A stretch of DNA of 64,000 nucleotides, taken from positions 225,595,150-225,659,149 of the forward strand of contig NC_061117.1 in NCBI RefSeq assembly GCF_002878395.1, read 5' to 3'. Shown here one piece after another: positions 23,027-44,437 of this stretch. The position numbers and the translations under genes are program-made. Each line of letters starts with the position of its first letter. Positions within the stretch are counted from its first letter, which is position 1. The DNA is from Capsicum annuum (taxonomy: Eukaryota; Streptophyta; Magnoliopsida; Solanales; Solanaceae). A model generated the notes under the pieces. The model was given only the letters and a program-made list of their open reading frames with translations, searched no databases and was not told the origin of the DNA.

Positions 23027-23385
23027 TTGGCGCGAACAGATTATCTGCAGAAGGGAATGTGATTTTGGCGCGAACAGATTATCCGAGTTGTTTTTGAAAA
23101 TTCTCGTTTAATTCGTTTACGAATTAATCATCAAGGTGGCTGTATTGCTTATTGGGAGTTTAATAGTTGGATTAGGGAATGTGATTTTGTCGCGAACAGA
23201 TTATCCAAGTTGTTTTTGCAAGTTCTCGTTTACGTGTTTACGAATTAATCATCAAGTTGAATGTATTGCTTATTGGGAAATGTGATTTTGGTGCGACCAG
23301 ATTATCCGAGTTGTTTTTGTAAATTCTCATTTAATTCGTTTACGAATTAATCATCAAGGTGGATGTATTGCTTATTGGGAGGGGA
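23027..23385. repeat. Three-unit ~125-bp tandem repeat in the CBL leader intron
   Basis: Units contain GGGAATGTGATTTTGGCGCG, AACAGATTATCCGAGTTG, TTTACGAATTAATCATCAAG and TGTATTGCTTATTGGGA. Starts fall near 23050, 23175 and 23278; a short extra copy of the first phrase lies at 23035. Confidence 0.85.
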
Positions 23386-24063
23386 TTAGTTGGATTTTTG
23401 TTTCCTTTATATTTATAGAAGAATGATCTTTTGGCGATCTTTGGGGTTAGTATCAGTGTTAAGTTTGCACATTAGTACCGATAAGAAGTTCAGCATGTTG
23501 AATCTGAAATCTGTGAACTATACGTCAATTAGCAGAATGAAGGATAGGGGAGTGGGATTGCAGAATGATTAGTTGCAGAAGAGGAAAAAGTTTCAATGCT
23601 TCAATTTTTTGTTCGGATGATGGAACCAGAGTGAAGTGGTTTCATCTTTATTGAAGTTGAAAACATATATTAAGTTGTGATAATAACTCTGCGGAATTTA
23701 TATTGCATGAAAAGAGGATAATCAATACTGATATTTAAGTTGAAAGATTTGACCTTTCTGAAGGAATTAGTGGGTGTCCTTTTGTGCTTCTTTTATCAGC
23801 TTCAATAGACATTTATGGAAATTAATTGTGTATTCACGTGTTTTCCTTGGCAGATATATCGCTGCATATAGATAGGTTTAAGAAACTCAGTAGTTTGGGT
23901 TCATACATAGACAAAACAGAGAATGGTCAAAAGGTTAGTTTTGTTGTTCATGTCTTAGAGATATATCGCCGTTACAAATGACCCAATTATAATGGATTTT
24001 TGACTCCTTCATCTGTCATATTTGTTGAACAGATATGGAGTGTTTTGAAGCTGAGACTCTACC

Positions 24064-28512
<4,449 letters not shown>

Positions 28513-29537
28513 TTTGGTATTGAGAAGAAGAGTTTCTTGCTTGCAGAAGTAATATCTTAGTTTTCTTTTTGTTTGCTGGGGATCGCAGTCGGCTTGGTCC
28601 CATGGAATATATAACATTATGTTTGCTCTTTCCATTTTCTCCATGTTAAATTCGACATCTTGAGGATTTTATGATTCTTTTTTGAGTAGTTGTTTTGTGA
28701 TTTGGTTCCTATGAATTGATGTCTGAGTTCCCATTGAATGATAGCAACTGTGCTTATTGGTACACACCATAATTTTGCATTTAAATCTTGGATTTGTGCA
28801 TTGAGATGGAAAGTTAACCATAAATCTTCGACTCTTCCAGTAAACAGTCGATTCTGTTGTACTAATGTAACATTAAAGAGAAATCTTGGACTGCCAGGAC
28901 AGTCTGTTCTCTTTACTATGTACAAATCAATAAATCTCTCAGAACAATTGACTTGGAAGTACGACTAAAAGACCAAAGAGGTTATAATGACAAAATGTGA
29001 GAGCAACTTGTGACCACCTCCTACTGCAACATCAGCCCAGGTCCTCAACAATATTGGCCTCAGGAGTTGAGCTTTGCACTAGACAAAAGTGTTTCAACAT
29101 CTACGTATCTGAATCGACAACAATGTTACGGACAAAGAGGATGAATTTTGTGCAAGGCTGATCTACCAGATACAACTAAAGAGGAAAATAGAACACGAAT
29201 CAACTAGGAATAGGTATCAGCTAAGTATAGCGTGCGTCATATCTATCTTAACAGTTGACGAATCAAAAATATAGATGTTTCACTTGTCCATCGAGGCTTG
29301 TTTAGGCGTGTGCCACCAAGTCAGCATGGAGTATAACATTTCACAGAAAACAAGAGCTGGGCAAGAAAATAACTATAGTAACCGCAAATGTCAAAACAAA
29401 AAGAGCATTATAACCTACATTGAACTACCACTCTGAACGAATGGCATTAAAATCTTACATATTGTTTGCTGATGAGGTAAAACAAAAACTAGAGAATACT
29501 AAAGGAACCATAGAATATCAACCATTTAACTAATGAC
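28513..29537. other. Convergent 3' region between the CBL and HSP90 genes
   Basis: The two genes point at each other, so this kilobase holds both 3' UTRs and little else. A 102-codon minus-strand open frame (28617-28925) lies in it, but it has no recognisable family features and sits in likely UTR. Confidence 0.55.
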
Positions 29538-33762
<4,225 letters not shown>

Positions 33763-33769
33763 TTAGGGT

Positions 33770-33783
33770 TTCTAGATCCTTCT
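33770..33783 (-). promoter_or_regulatory. Heat-shock-element-like motif upstream of HSP90
   Basis: AGAAGGATCTAGAA on the minus strand holds alternating GAA / TTC-like blocks (GAA, then ATC in place of TTC, then GAA) with the 2-base spacing of nGAAnnTTCnnGAAn. It lies about 17 bases upstream of the TATA box. One middle base is off consensus. Confidence 0.45.
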
Positions 33784-36427
33784 ATTGTTTTTTTTATTAT
33801 TATTTTGTTAATTATTGGAGTTGAAGAGGCGCCGGGTGTACTTTAATGTTTAATTAATTATGCATTTTCGGTTTTCTTATCCTAAAATAACATATCCCAA
33901 CTTGAGAAATTGTATTTTCTTTTTATTTGAAGTGTTGGAAAAATATTTCTTAAATATTGAAATTAATTAATAATTTTATTTATAAATAAAACAATACGTA
34001 TTTCTTCATTGGCTTCATTATTTTAGAAATGAAAAATATTTTTTAAATGTTGAAATTAATTAATTTTATAAATAAAAAGATATGTATTTCTTCATTCACC
34101 TTATTATTTTAAATAGGCAAAATAGTTCGGTTGCAAATTCTAATTCCACTAATTTGAAGTGTAGAAGGTTGAGATTATTAAAGGATTACAAATCCTAATT
34201 CCACTAATTTCATTCTGAATTGGTAGAGGACTGCAAATCCTCATTTTAGTAATTCTAATCTGAATTGGACGGGATTTAGATTAAATGTGCCAGAGCATAG
34301 GACTGTAAATTCTCGTGTTACTGATTTAAATATGAATTAGGTAAAATTAGGATTGATAAAGCAAAGGACTTCAAATATCCATATTGTCGATTTTAATCTG
34401 AACTCGAATCGACATTGTAAGAAAATTCGGAATGCATATTATTAGGCTCTTTAAAATTAAGAGAAGGTTATAATTTTTTATTACGTCGCTTGACTAATGT
34501 TATTTTAGTATGAAAATTACACGTCTTTGTCATGTGATAATTTGTTATACGTGGTATTATACTTCTTTTAAGCAAAAAGAAAAAAAAAGTCGTAAAATAA
34601 AAACAAGTTAAAATGGAAAGATGTGCTAGAACTTTGTTTGTTTAGACACAATAATAAAATTGTTTATTTGATAATTGTAAGTCACAAATACTGTGCAATT
34701 ATGTAAAAGTATCAAGTAGTTGTGTCTATCTAATTACCAACAAAGTTAATATTCGCATAATATATGAATGTGTTAATTAATTTAGCCTCAGATGATATGT
34801 ATGCCTTTAATTTTAAGTGTATATAAATAAGCTATGAAAGTATTATATAATTGAACAAGTAAATACACGCGATCTATATGGCAAGTCACGTGAGATGCAC
34901 ACGTAAATCACAATCAAAGAAGAGGTAGAACAAAATATGATATGGAAAAACCAAAATCGATTTGAATGGAAGATGCCTTCGAAACTCCTTTTTCTCAATA
35001 AGGATAGGTACGAAGTCACTCGACTGAAAGGAAAGGGAACAACCACAGCGTTACACCACAAAACTATACGGAGCCTTTCTGAATGACGAACTATAATATA
35101 GTCTACTAAATGAGCCAAGAAAGAGTGGCGTAGATTATATTCGCCCGTGGAGGTGAGTGGAGGAAGCTATGTAGCTTCTAACTCTAATTATCAACTCGGG
35201 ACTATATTAGTATAAAACGGCATTATCCTTTTACAATTTTACTAAATCCTCCCTCACTTACCACCATGAACAAGACTTTTCCCGATCAATTGATTTTGAA
35301 TTATTTAATAAAAAAATGGCAAATCCTATCATTGTATTTTCTTTTTTCATTTGGATCCTATCAACTTGGAGAGCGTCTAGATTAAGACACTTTTTGTATT
35401 CGGACTATCAAGATCGACTAAACGAGAGTGTGGCTGACATGATAAAAGAACAAATCAGCCACAATTTTCTAAACCCCTTTTTGACCGCCATCATACGGGG
35501 GGCGGAGATCGAATATACGATACCCATCTTTCCGTAAATGATACGATAATGAAAGAATTTATCATGTAGGATACATTTATCTACTTATTCAATTCTATAT
35601 GATAATTTATTTCTACTTGTGTACGTCTAAAATTGAAGGTGTAAATGCCACCTAGGTCAAACTAAAGAACACATTAAGACTTATCCACACCCAATATTTA
35701 TACCAAATTAATATAATTTATCATAGTTAAGTAATCTAATGAAATAAAATATATGTTAATTAATTATGTTAAACAAAACGAATTCACATTTAAACACATA
35801 ACATACACATATTGGCTTGATGTATATAATGAGTGTGAATAAGTATTTACCGATGTTTATTTAATTGTTAAGAATAATTTAAATAGTCAATTATGCATTT
35901 TCCTTTTGTTTTTTACTTAGATAATTGAATCATATTGGATCAACAACAACATATCAATGAAATTTCAAAATGATATCGTGAGTGAATAATAGTGTATTTC
36001 TTTCATTCGTTTTTTACTTGTCACTTTTTGATTTGGCATATTTATTTTAAAAAGTAATTAATAATATAATTATTTTATTATAATATCCATATTAAATGAT
36101 ACTCTATTTATATTGCATTTTAAAATTAATTTAAAAAAACAACAACTAATATTAAGAATAAAATAAGAAAAAACGTCATTTTTTCTTTATACGTCAAAAT
36201 GATAAAGTGAAAAAAGTTAGTATTAACATGATAATAACATACACTGATATTATATTGCTTAAGGACCAAGGTTGAAAATTAAAAATAATAAATGGAGTAG
36301 TAATAAATAAGGAAACTGGAAACCGGAGATAATTGAAGTTGTAACCGGAAAATGAGCTGACGGAGCTCCGTTTGGATCCGATTCAAATTCCTCCACACCA
36401 CACCAGTAATCGACTCGCCGGAGAAAA
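33784..36427. other. Intergenic region between HSP90 and the SFT2 gene
   Basis: The two genes are divergent, so both promoters are here. Most is very AT-rich. Between about 34845 and 35545 the composition changes: it is more GC-balanced and has two open frames (minus 34843-35118, plus 35316-35537) that match nothing I recognise. A decayed MITE-like stretch lies around 36000-36200. Confidence 0.5.
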
Positions 36428-39400
36428 ATGCAGAAGTGGTTTTCAGCCGGCAGCACCGGCGGCGGTGATCTATATGTTGAGCAATCACAAGCTTCTTCTT
36501 CATCTTCAACTCCTTCTTTGTTAGCTGATTGGAATTCATACGCATCGGCGAAATCATCGGAAGAGAGTTCCACTGCGTTTATCGGTAGCTTCGATCTCGA
36601 ATCCGCTGTTCGTTCTGCTAACGACACCGTTTCCGGCACTTTTAATGTGTAAGTAGCTCTCTCGTAGCTCAGTAATTTGTGCTTTGAAGGAAAATGATAG
36701 GTAATATTAGTCCAATTTTGGCTCATAATTTGTTTTGTAGCTGAAATGTTCTGTATTACGGTTAATTCTCGTTGATTCTGTTGAAAATGTTCTGAAATGG
36801 ACGATATAGTTTGGATTTGGTAGTTGCAGGTGCGGAGCTAGGTAGGGACAAGTCGGAAAATTACACTGTATATATGAGGTTAAAGTTAATTATAGTGTAT
36901 ATATACTAGATGTTGAATCTCCTTGGCTTTTTCGTGTATTTGAACTCTCTTAATGAAAATTCTGGTTCCGTCACTGAGTAGTTGATGCGGCAAACCTCTT
37001 GTCATGCTTTATGGACTACGAAAATGGACATTGGATCTAACCAGCTTCAAAATTTAGCTCATCAGGTGAATATTGTCGAAGGCCGTATATCCATTATGTC
37101 AATCAGTGGAAGCGTTTTAACGATATCTAGCTCTGATTTTGCTTTCATGACTCGTGAGTTTTTCCTGCTAAATATGTGTATGCACCTAGTTAAACATAAT
37201 TTGTAATCTGTTGGATTGCGAGTCTGGGATAGTGATGAATCTAACAAATAAGCATTATAATGACTTAATAAAAACAATAAGGAGATAAAGATTTTACGTG
37301 GTTTGGTGTGATGATGATATGAGTTGAGTTTAAATGAAGCAATGAGGATTCATACAGTTGAGCCAACTTGTTTGAGATTGAGGCGTAGTTGTTGTTGTTG
37401 GTAATGCTACCTAGTCCACTTGTGTAGGAAAGCGTTATGCCAACAGGTAAACAAAACATTAGAGATAAAACTTTTAACATATATCCCAAAATCTAATTAT
37501 TCCTCTAGTTCCATTCTGCCCTATTCTGCACTCCTTGCCTTCTGCACCCTGTCACATTGTTTTAATATATGATCCTTGAGCGTGACTTTGATTTTTAGTC
37601 TTCACGACATCTTTGAATCTGTTGAGGTGATTACTTTGAAAGATAGGTTGTTCAAAAAGGAATTGCTTCAAGGATTTTTTCTTGATAGTGTTGGACAAGT
37701 TAGACTGGCAAAATTAGAAGTTTGAAACTACAGAATTATATTTGTTGCTCGCTGCGCAAAAAGGATGTAAAAGAGTTACGTTTTAACATAATGGCTATTA
37801 CTAGATCTAACCTCACTAAGAAAGGCAAACCTAGCAACGTAACAAGTATTGTTTTGCCAACATTGCTAAATAGTGAGTTGCATGGGCAAGCTACAAACTT
37901 TTCTTGATTCTTACGTCCAAGATGGACCTAGAGCTGAGTCTTGATATAGAAATCAATGTTTTAACTTATACGCGGACACTAATTCCCCTTGCTGATTGAA
38001 AGTCTGTTAGCGTTAGCAATGCGGAAAACACTAAGGTGTGCAAGCTAATATTTTATCTATTTTGATAAACTACTGGAAATTGTGGGCTCTCAGAATGCCT
38101 TGCTTCAAGTAACCAGCTGCAGAACTCTAACAGTACGGCTCATAAACATCATTACAGAGGGTATAACTGAAAAGCTAAAGCCTTTCACAAAAATATTAAT
38201 TCTTACCATGTTAGTGGCACTGGCATCATACATATTTGATTAAAGTTGCAACAGGACACGGAATAATAGGTTAAGATTCCACTTATCACTAAACTTTCTT
38301 GAAATAACAGGAGGCTTATTGGCCTTCAGATCTTCGCTATCATATGCTGGTAATAGAGCATCGTGCTTACCTTGTCAGCGGGATCAAAAGTATGCGACTG
38401 AAGTTGCTGGAGGACATGGATTAAGAAGAAATCCTTTGACTTGGCAATAAACATTCTTGAAAGAGCAGGAGGCATCTAAGAGTCCATCTGCATTATGGCA
38501 TGCTTTCTTTGGACAAGGCCGTTCCTAAACAGTTGTTTTGCCAGTTTTTTCCACTACAAAAAACATTTCAGTAGCAGAGTGAGTTTTTCTGCTTGTAGTT
38601 CCTCACTTGTTAGTGTACTCGTGTATGGGTTTGTTGTAGTACACGTGCAACCGCACTGACGGCAGCTAGTTGTCTAGAAATAGAGGAGAATGCTGGAACC
38701 ATGTTTAGATGTTCAAATGTTATTTGTGTGGTTAGTTCTTTCCTCTAGAAAAATCTCCCTTCCTACAAATATATATGAGAGTTGTAAATTAAGCTAAAAG
38801 TAGGCGGGATCATCATTTAATATAGTGCTTGGCCTACTTCTGGAGGTAAAAGAATTTCATGTTGATGGAGTTACATAGTGAATGGCAAGAGTGAGATAAC
38901 AGTAGGGGTATTGGAAAATGGAAACCACAGAGATCTGTAGTTAAATGGCTATTACTTATCAATGGAGGAAGAATCCTCTTTTGGTGGAGTCTTAGTTATA
39001 ACTATTTATCATAACCGTTGTCAATGTTCTGAAACATAGTTCTTCTGCAACCAAGTAAGAGGACACTATAGGTATTGAAAACACAAAAAATTGTAGTTAG
39101 CTGGTTGGATCTTAACATAGGAGAAAGAATCCTCTTCCTGCACATATTAGAGTCTTCTTGTCATGGATATATTTTTGTCATAATAATCATCAATGCTGTG
39201 AAAGTCAGGATCTTTTATCATAATCATCATCAATGATGTGAAGGTCATTTCTTCTTTAGGTCATACTTTTTGTGCCCGATGTCATGTCTTTATTTCAGGA
39301 GTTCTCTATGGTTGCGTTGTAGCCTCCCAACCTTGTTTCTCTATTCCTTGTTGTATTGTGATGCCATATTAACTTATTTCAGACAAATAAAATTCACGGA

Positions 39401-40267
39401 GTGGAGAGAAGCTGTGGATATGCAGTGAAATGTTATACTGCAAATGTTTTTCTTCCCTGCTTTTTTAGTGGGTTGACATTTTGAGTTCTTTGAGTGATGT
39501 TTTGATGAGCGAATAATAGTTGTTTGTTGATCCTTATTCAGGGTTTCTAAAGGAGTGAGAGACATTCCAGGGAACTTGCAGTCTGCCACTAGCAACATTC
39601 CTTCTGGGAAAGCACTCATGTATTTTGGCCTATTCATGGCGACCGGAGTCTTCTTCATTTTCATGGCATTCACTTTATTCCTTCCAGTGATAGTATTGGT
39701 CCCTCAGAAATTTGCCATTTGCTTTACTCTTGGGTGTTCCTTTATCATCGGGTCATTCTTCGCACTCAGGGGTCCGAAGAATCAGTTTGCTCATATGTTT
39801 TCCAAGGAGGTATTTTCTTTTTCCGTTTGCTGCTGGTCTATGGTGCTCTGTATATAGGGCTTATTTTCGTCTTAACTCTTAATTTACCCCGTCATTTGTA
39901 CCAGAGACTTCCTTTTACGCTAGGATTCATGGGTAGCATGATTGGCACACTCTACGTTTCCATGGCACTTCATAGCTATATCCTTTCGGTGCTCTTCTCG
40001 GTGCTCCAGGTACTTACACTTTCAGTGTTCTTTTCCTCCCTTGTCGGTTCTGTTTCTTCTTTCACCTTTTGCAGTTATTGTCTCCTCTCGAGCATTTCTT
40101 ACTCCCAGTTTTCAGCTATGGTAAAAGCAAAAGTTGACACTTCCCTGTCATTTTAGGTAATGGCATTAGCATATTACGCAATATCTTACTTTCCCGGTGG
40201 ATCTGCTGGCTTGAAATTTCTCTCGTCTTCTTTGATCTCTTCAGTGATGAAATGCTTTGGTAGGTGA
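36428..40267 (+). CDS. SFT2-type vesicle transport membrane protein, four exons
   Basis: Exons 36428-36648, 39542-39809, 39905-40009 and 40157-40267 give 234 residues. The first 75 residues are soluble, serine-rich and start MQKWFSAGSTGGGD. Four hydrophobic segments follow: YFGLFMATGVFFIFMAFTLF, FAICFTLGCSFIIGSFF, FTLGFMGSMIGTLYVSMAL and a last one around SVLQVMALAYYAISYFPGG. The conserved LRGPKNQFAHM loop between segments 2 and 3 is typical of SFT2 (Got1/Sft2-like) proteins, which act in endosome-to-Golgi vesicle fusion in yeast. The length is close to Arabidopsis At4g26550. Exon 1 alone would encode only the soluble part. Intron 1 is 2.9 kb and carries a hAT-like MITE and internal duplications. 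Confidence 0.93.
36819..36984. mobile_element. hAT-like MITE in SFT2 intron 1
   Basis: The element is 36827-36976 (150 bp), starts CAGGTGCGGAGCTAGG and ends GGTTCCGTCACTG, which are inverted matches. The flanks GGTAGTTG (36819-36826) and AGTAGTTG (36977-36984) agree at 7 of 8 bases, an 8-bp duplication as hAT transposases make. The body shares TAGATGTTGAATCTCCTTGG with the other copies. Confidence 0.8.
37325..37402 (+). repeat. SINE-like 3' end with TTG tail in SFT2 intron 1
   Basis: CAGTTGAGCCAACTTGTTTG, AGATTGAGGCGTAG, then TTGTTGTTGTTGG. The TTG tail resembles that of TS SINEs but the body differs, so it is probably another SINE family. Confidence 0.5.
38240..39285. repeat. Diverged local duplications in SFT2 intron 1
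   Basis: Two sets occur. Near 38245 and 38398: AAGTTGCAACAGGACACGGA versus AAGTTGCTGGAGGACATGGA, each leading to TTCTTGAAA..CAGGAGGC. Near 38903, 39068 and 39214: GGTATTGGAAAATG / GGTATTGAAAACAC, then AAGAATCCTCTT, AGTCTT and TCATAATCATCAATG-type text, period about 165. Confidence 0.6.
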
Positions 40268-40643
40268 AGTCTTGTAATGCATGTGTAAAATTTCAGCAGT
40301 TTTTTTCGCTTATTTCTATATGATTGTTCAATAGTATACATTCTATAGTTTCTCCTTTGAAGTGAAGCGATGATGGACAGTTTTGACAAATTTAGTTCAA
40401 TCTCTCCTTTAAAGCCTCACCACATTTGTGCCACATGCACTACTCAGTTTCTATAGTTTGTATTCTATGACAACAATTTATATACAAGAATCCTGAATTG
40501 TCCTCGAGGATTGTCAAAGTGGAGAAAAATGGAAAAGAGGAAGCTGTAATATAAGCATACTGAGAGAAGTTCTAGCTCTAAGAAGTCTTTATTTGAGTTG
40601 TACTCTTCTCTTTCGACAAACCGGATTTCTAATTTCTATGATC

Positions 40644-40789
40644 AAAGTTAGTGCTCTTTTTGCCGAGGATCTTTTCGGAAACAACCTCTCTATCTGCATG
40701 AGGTAAGGGTATGCGTGCCTTTACCCTCCTCAGACTCCACTCGTGAGATTACACTGGATATGTGGTTGTTTTTGTAAAGTTAGTGCTCT
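40644..40789 (+). repeat. TS-type SINE with 14-bp target duplication
   Basis: The SINE body is 40658-40775: GCCGAGGATCTTTTCGGAAA, CCTCTCTATCTGCATGAGGT, GTGCCTTTACCCTCCTCAG, GAGATTACACTGGATATGTG and a TTG-rich tail. AAAGTTAGTGCTCT stands at both 40644-40657 and 40776-40789, so both ends of this insertion are fixed. Confidence 0.88.
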
Positions 40790-41870
40790 CTTCTTGGCTA
40801 GAAGTGGAATGATGGACTTGGGCTTCAGGAGACAAATTGTCCAGTCCAGTTCATAAGCAAACAGCTTCAAATTCAATACACAGCAAGCAGGACCTTGCCT
40901 AATTATTCTGCAAATATCAACTACGATATTTTTTCTCATGCACACATTTGAAATACTACATTCTTTTAAAAACTTCCAATACAAAGTATGATTTTTTCAT
41001 GGTGTCCTCAACCTAATTACGGTGACTTCAATATAAAAGGTGAGATTATCTTGATGTAGGTAGGTATATATCTGGCCTAGATCGACTTATGTTACATGAA
41101 ATCTTTGATTGGACAACAAAATGAGAAGTGGAACAACAGCCAAAATTACCAGATGCTTGAACATTTATTTTATGCATTTCTATGAGGCATAATGTGTCAC
41201 ATCACGAGACCTAGCGGGCATGAGTTTGAGTATTTAATCGTCACTTGAGCTCAAGTTGAAGTGTCTAAATATAAACTCTCAAAGTTGAAATGTTTACTTA
41301 TCAGTCGAGATCAAATTCTAAGTGTCTGTTTATCTTACTGCTTTCCATTATGGTTCAGCAACTTTGATCAAAAGGAGTCCACAATCATTTTCAGTGTCCT
41401 TGGTAAATGTGAGCCAAATACCTTGTAACATGTCATTTGATTTTCCTTTCATCTTTAGCTATGATTTTAATAGGCTAGTTCCCTTTTGCCTTTAAATTCT
41501 TTTTGTAGCACACATACTTTGACTCATCATCATCAAAAATAAAAATATTACTAGTTAGGTCTCTAGGTAAAAGTTAGGAGTTCAACAAAAATAATAATTG
41601 AACTCTAATGGAAGAGGTCACACCCCATTTATGTATGCTATTATATTAGTCAACTAAGCCCGAAATTAAGGAAAGATTATGACAACAAAGGTGCAATTTG
41701 GAGACAATGATTTGACATTTGAAAGTGACCTTAGACCAGCCTAATCTTTGTTTTATCAATTAATCTTATATAGAAAAAAAATAAAAAATAGGGCCAATTA
41801 ATGTGATGATCAAATAAAGGCAACACGTACGATGGACAAATTGCAAAAGTTAAAGTTATGGCATTTAGCT

Positions 41871-42041
41871 ACTCCCTCTCATATTTGAACTTGTCATACT
41901 TATTAAGCCAAAAAATGATGAAAAACAATTTGAAGAATAAATAATTAATAATAAAAATAAAACATGAAAAAAAATAATAATCTTTTTTGATATGCTGTGA
42001 AAATCTATTTAGCAGATAAGTAAATATGAACGAAGGGAATA
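41871..42041. mobile_element. Stowaway-like MITE (CTCCCTCC ends)
   Basis: The left end TACTCCCTCTCATATTTGAA pairs with the right end TAAATATGAACGAAGGGAATA. TA flanks both ends, as in Tc1/mariner-derived Stowaway elements. The interior is AT-rich. Confidence 0.6.
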
Positions 42042-44437
42042 ATAGAAAGGGAAAAAAGGAACAAGATATAGACAAAAGATTGCTGAAATTCAGTTTCTTA
42101 TTTACATTCAATGAATGTTATTAATCTCCAAATATTTACTTTGATTATTATGATGATTATGACCTCCAATCACAAATCATATATCATATTCACTAAAATA
42201 ATTAAAGCTGGAGCTATTTGACAATCTTATTTTAATCTAATCGATTCATAAATTATTCATGTGATCTATATATTTATCGATCGATATTTATATACACACT
42301 ATGTTAAAAGTATTTTTGGTTGTTTAAGCTCAATAACTAGTATCGCATTCTATTATTTTGGGGGATACATACGAAGATGAGAAGATGACGTGAGGCTCGA
42401 CCTAATGTCTTTGAGTGCATACACAAAACGAAACTTGTTGACTCGATAGTCATAAATACTCGAATGATATGAATGACACCTAGTTACCAAATAAGCCCAT
42501 ACAATCTTGGTGATCGATTATATGAAACTTAGTTTGAGAAAAAGGTCCGTTCAGTGTATCAACGAAATCATATTGACTTAATGATGTTAATCGAATAATA
42601 TCATATTATATTAAGAGTATATTTTAATTATCGTAGCCTAGTCATACCAAATTAAAACACGTATATATTATAAAAAATCATTATAATATCAATATATATA
42701 ATTTAAAATTTTAAATTCATTAGACATTTATCATTATTATCCAACTTTTTCACTAGTTCCAAAATGGAGGATATATGATTAAATTATTTTGTGGGCTTGT
42801 TAGCAGGGTCCACCTACTATCAAATCACCTTTTTATAGTGTCAAAATCTTCCTCACACGAGTGGGCTGGACAAGAAAAGCCCATACATCATCCATATGAA
42901 CAACATTGAACAATTATTGAATTTGATACTGACGTGACATATAAATTTTAAAAATATCTAAATAATCATTCTGTAAGTTGGAGTGTTTGATGTTTAGATG
43001 AACATATTCAAAGTTCGAAGTTTAGTTGTTAGTTCCTGTGACGTCAGGATGTCTATCACCTGTCTACGTATTATGCCTTTAAAGTACTTATCGTAATGCT
43101 ATGTTTTCATATCAAGTCAAGAGGGCGAGGCTCCTAGCAATGGGTGGAAAAGGGAGCGGGTAAGCGGGATCCTTTTACTTGACTGGTTAGTTAAGAGGGA
43201 TCCTTTTTCTACTGTATTCGAGATCTTTGTCTCGCAGAGGGTGGATCTTCTTAGAACAAGGTCAGAGACGTTGGACAAAACGGTTTCTTCCGATTCCAAT
43301 GATAGATGGATAGTCAGGTCGGTAACATATGGATGGAGGACTTCTACAGGGTCTTCTCGTGCGCTCGACTAGTAAGGTGGTACTTTTATAGGCGAACGAA
43401 ATAAGTTTTTGGAGGCGAACGGAGTGGTATATGACAATAGGTTCAAATTAAATCTAGCAAACTATATACAAAACATACCATCATTATATTTTTCATATAT
43501 ATATATATATATAGATAGATAGATAGATTCTTTTTGCATAATAAGATAGAGACATTATCTAGGAATTGTTATATATTCAAACTTATAAACAATGGAAGAC
43601 AGAGAATTTGGAAAGTTAATTTTTATTCCAAAAAAAAAAGACAAAAAGAAAATACCCAATTCCAAATAAAATAGAATGGGCAAGAGTTACAATAAATTGT
43701 AATTTAAAAAATTGGTAATGGAGAGTTGTGGGAGGAACATGACACATGTTCTTGAAAGTCCTCGTATACATAGTTGGTAACATTAGTAGTATATGATATA
43801 CTTGTATAATATTATGAATCACTTTGCTATTAGTATCTGTTTTGAAATCTCGACTAGTTCAAATACTTATTAAAAAATCTCACTTTGGCGTAAGGTGCTT
43901 CCTAGTACCAAAGCGACAATGAGGATTTCCGAATTGGGATCATACATACTCGAGATTTTTAATTAAGAAGGAAGGAGTAATAGTTACTATTTCACCGCGA
44001 TATTTATGATTCTTGTTTTTGTTTTATTCAATCTCTCTAATTTGGATAAAACCAATATTTGTCCATGATTGGTAATATGGAGATTTTATTTTAATTATTT
44101 GGATAAATTACAAAATCCAATCATGCATGTTCTCATGTGATCACCAATTTAAATTTTAAATAGATCAATGTAACATGCCATGCATTTGTTAAGATCTATA
44201 TCATTGCTCACGTGATGATCACATCTTTTACATAATGTATATATTGAATCTTTAATTTAGGTCTTCAAAAAAATAGTCCAAATAGCAAATTAATTATTTC
44301 ACAAATATAATAATTAAAAAAGAGGTCTACAGAATGTGAGGATGAAGTGAAGTTCTTTTTTTTTTTCTTTTTCATGTGAAAAAAAATAAGAGTATATTGT
44401 ATGGAATTAAAGGTGAAAAGAAAGTACATTAACTACA

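Larger units (their letters stand above)
22200..24063 (+). other. Probable 5' leader exons and leader introns of the CBL gene
   Basis: A pyrimidine-rich likely leader ends at ATATCAG|GTAACT (22319). Two further stretches bounded by good splice signals, 23854-23933 (GGCAG|ATATAT ... AAAAG|GTTAG) and from 24033 (GAACAG|ATATGG) to the ATG at 24064, read as noncoding leader exons. The intron between them carries two tandem repeat sets. This is inference from splice signals only. Confidence 0.45.

Noticed and set aside
35316..35537. 73-codon open frame as a gene
   Set aside because: It has a hydrophobic start but no recognisable family, no splice context and no neighbour that supports it. Kept only as part of an odd island.
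43110..43420. Possible gene fragment with higher GC
   Set aside because: The minus-strand 60-codon frame (43117-43299) has no family features, and no splice signals connect it to other coding sequence.
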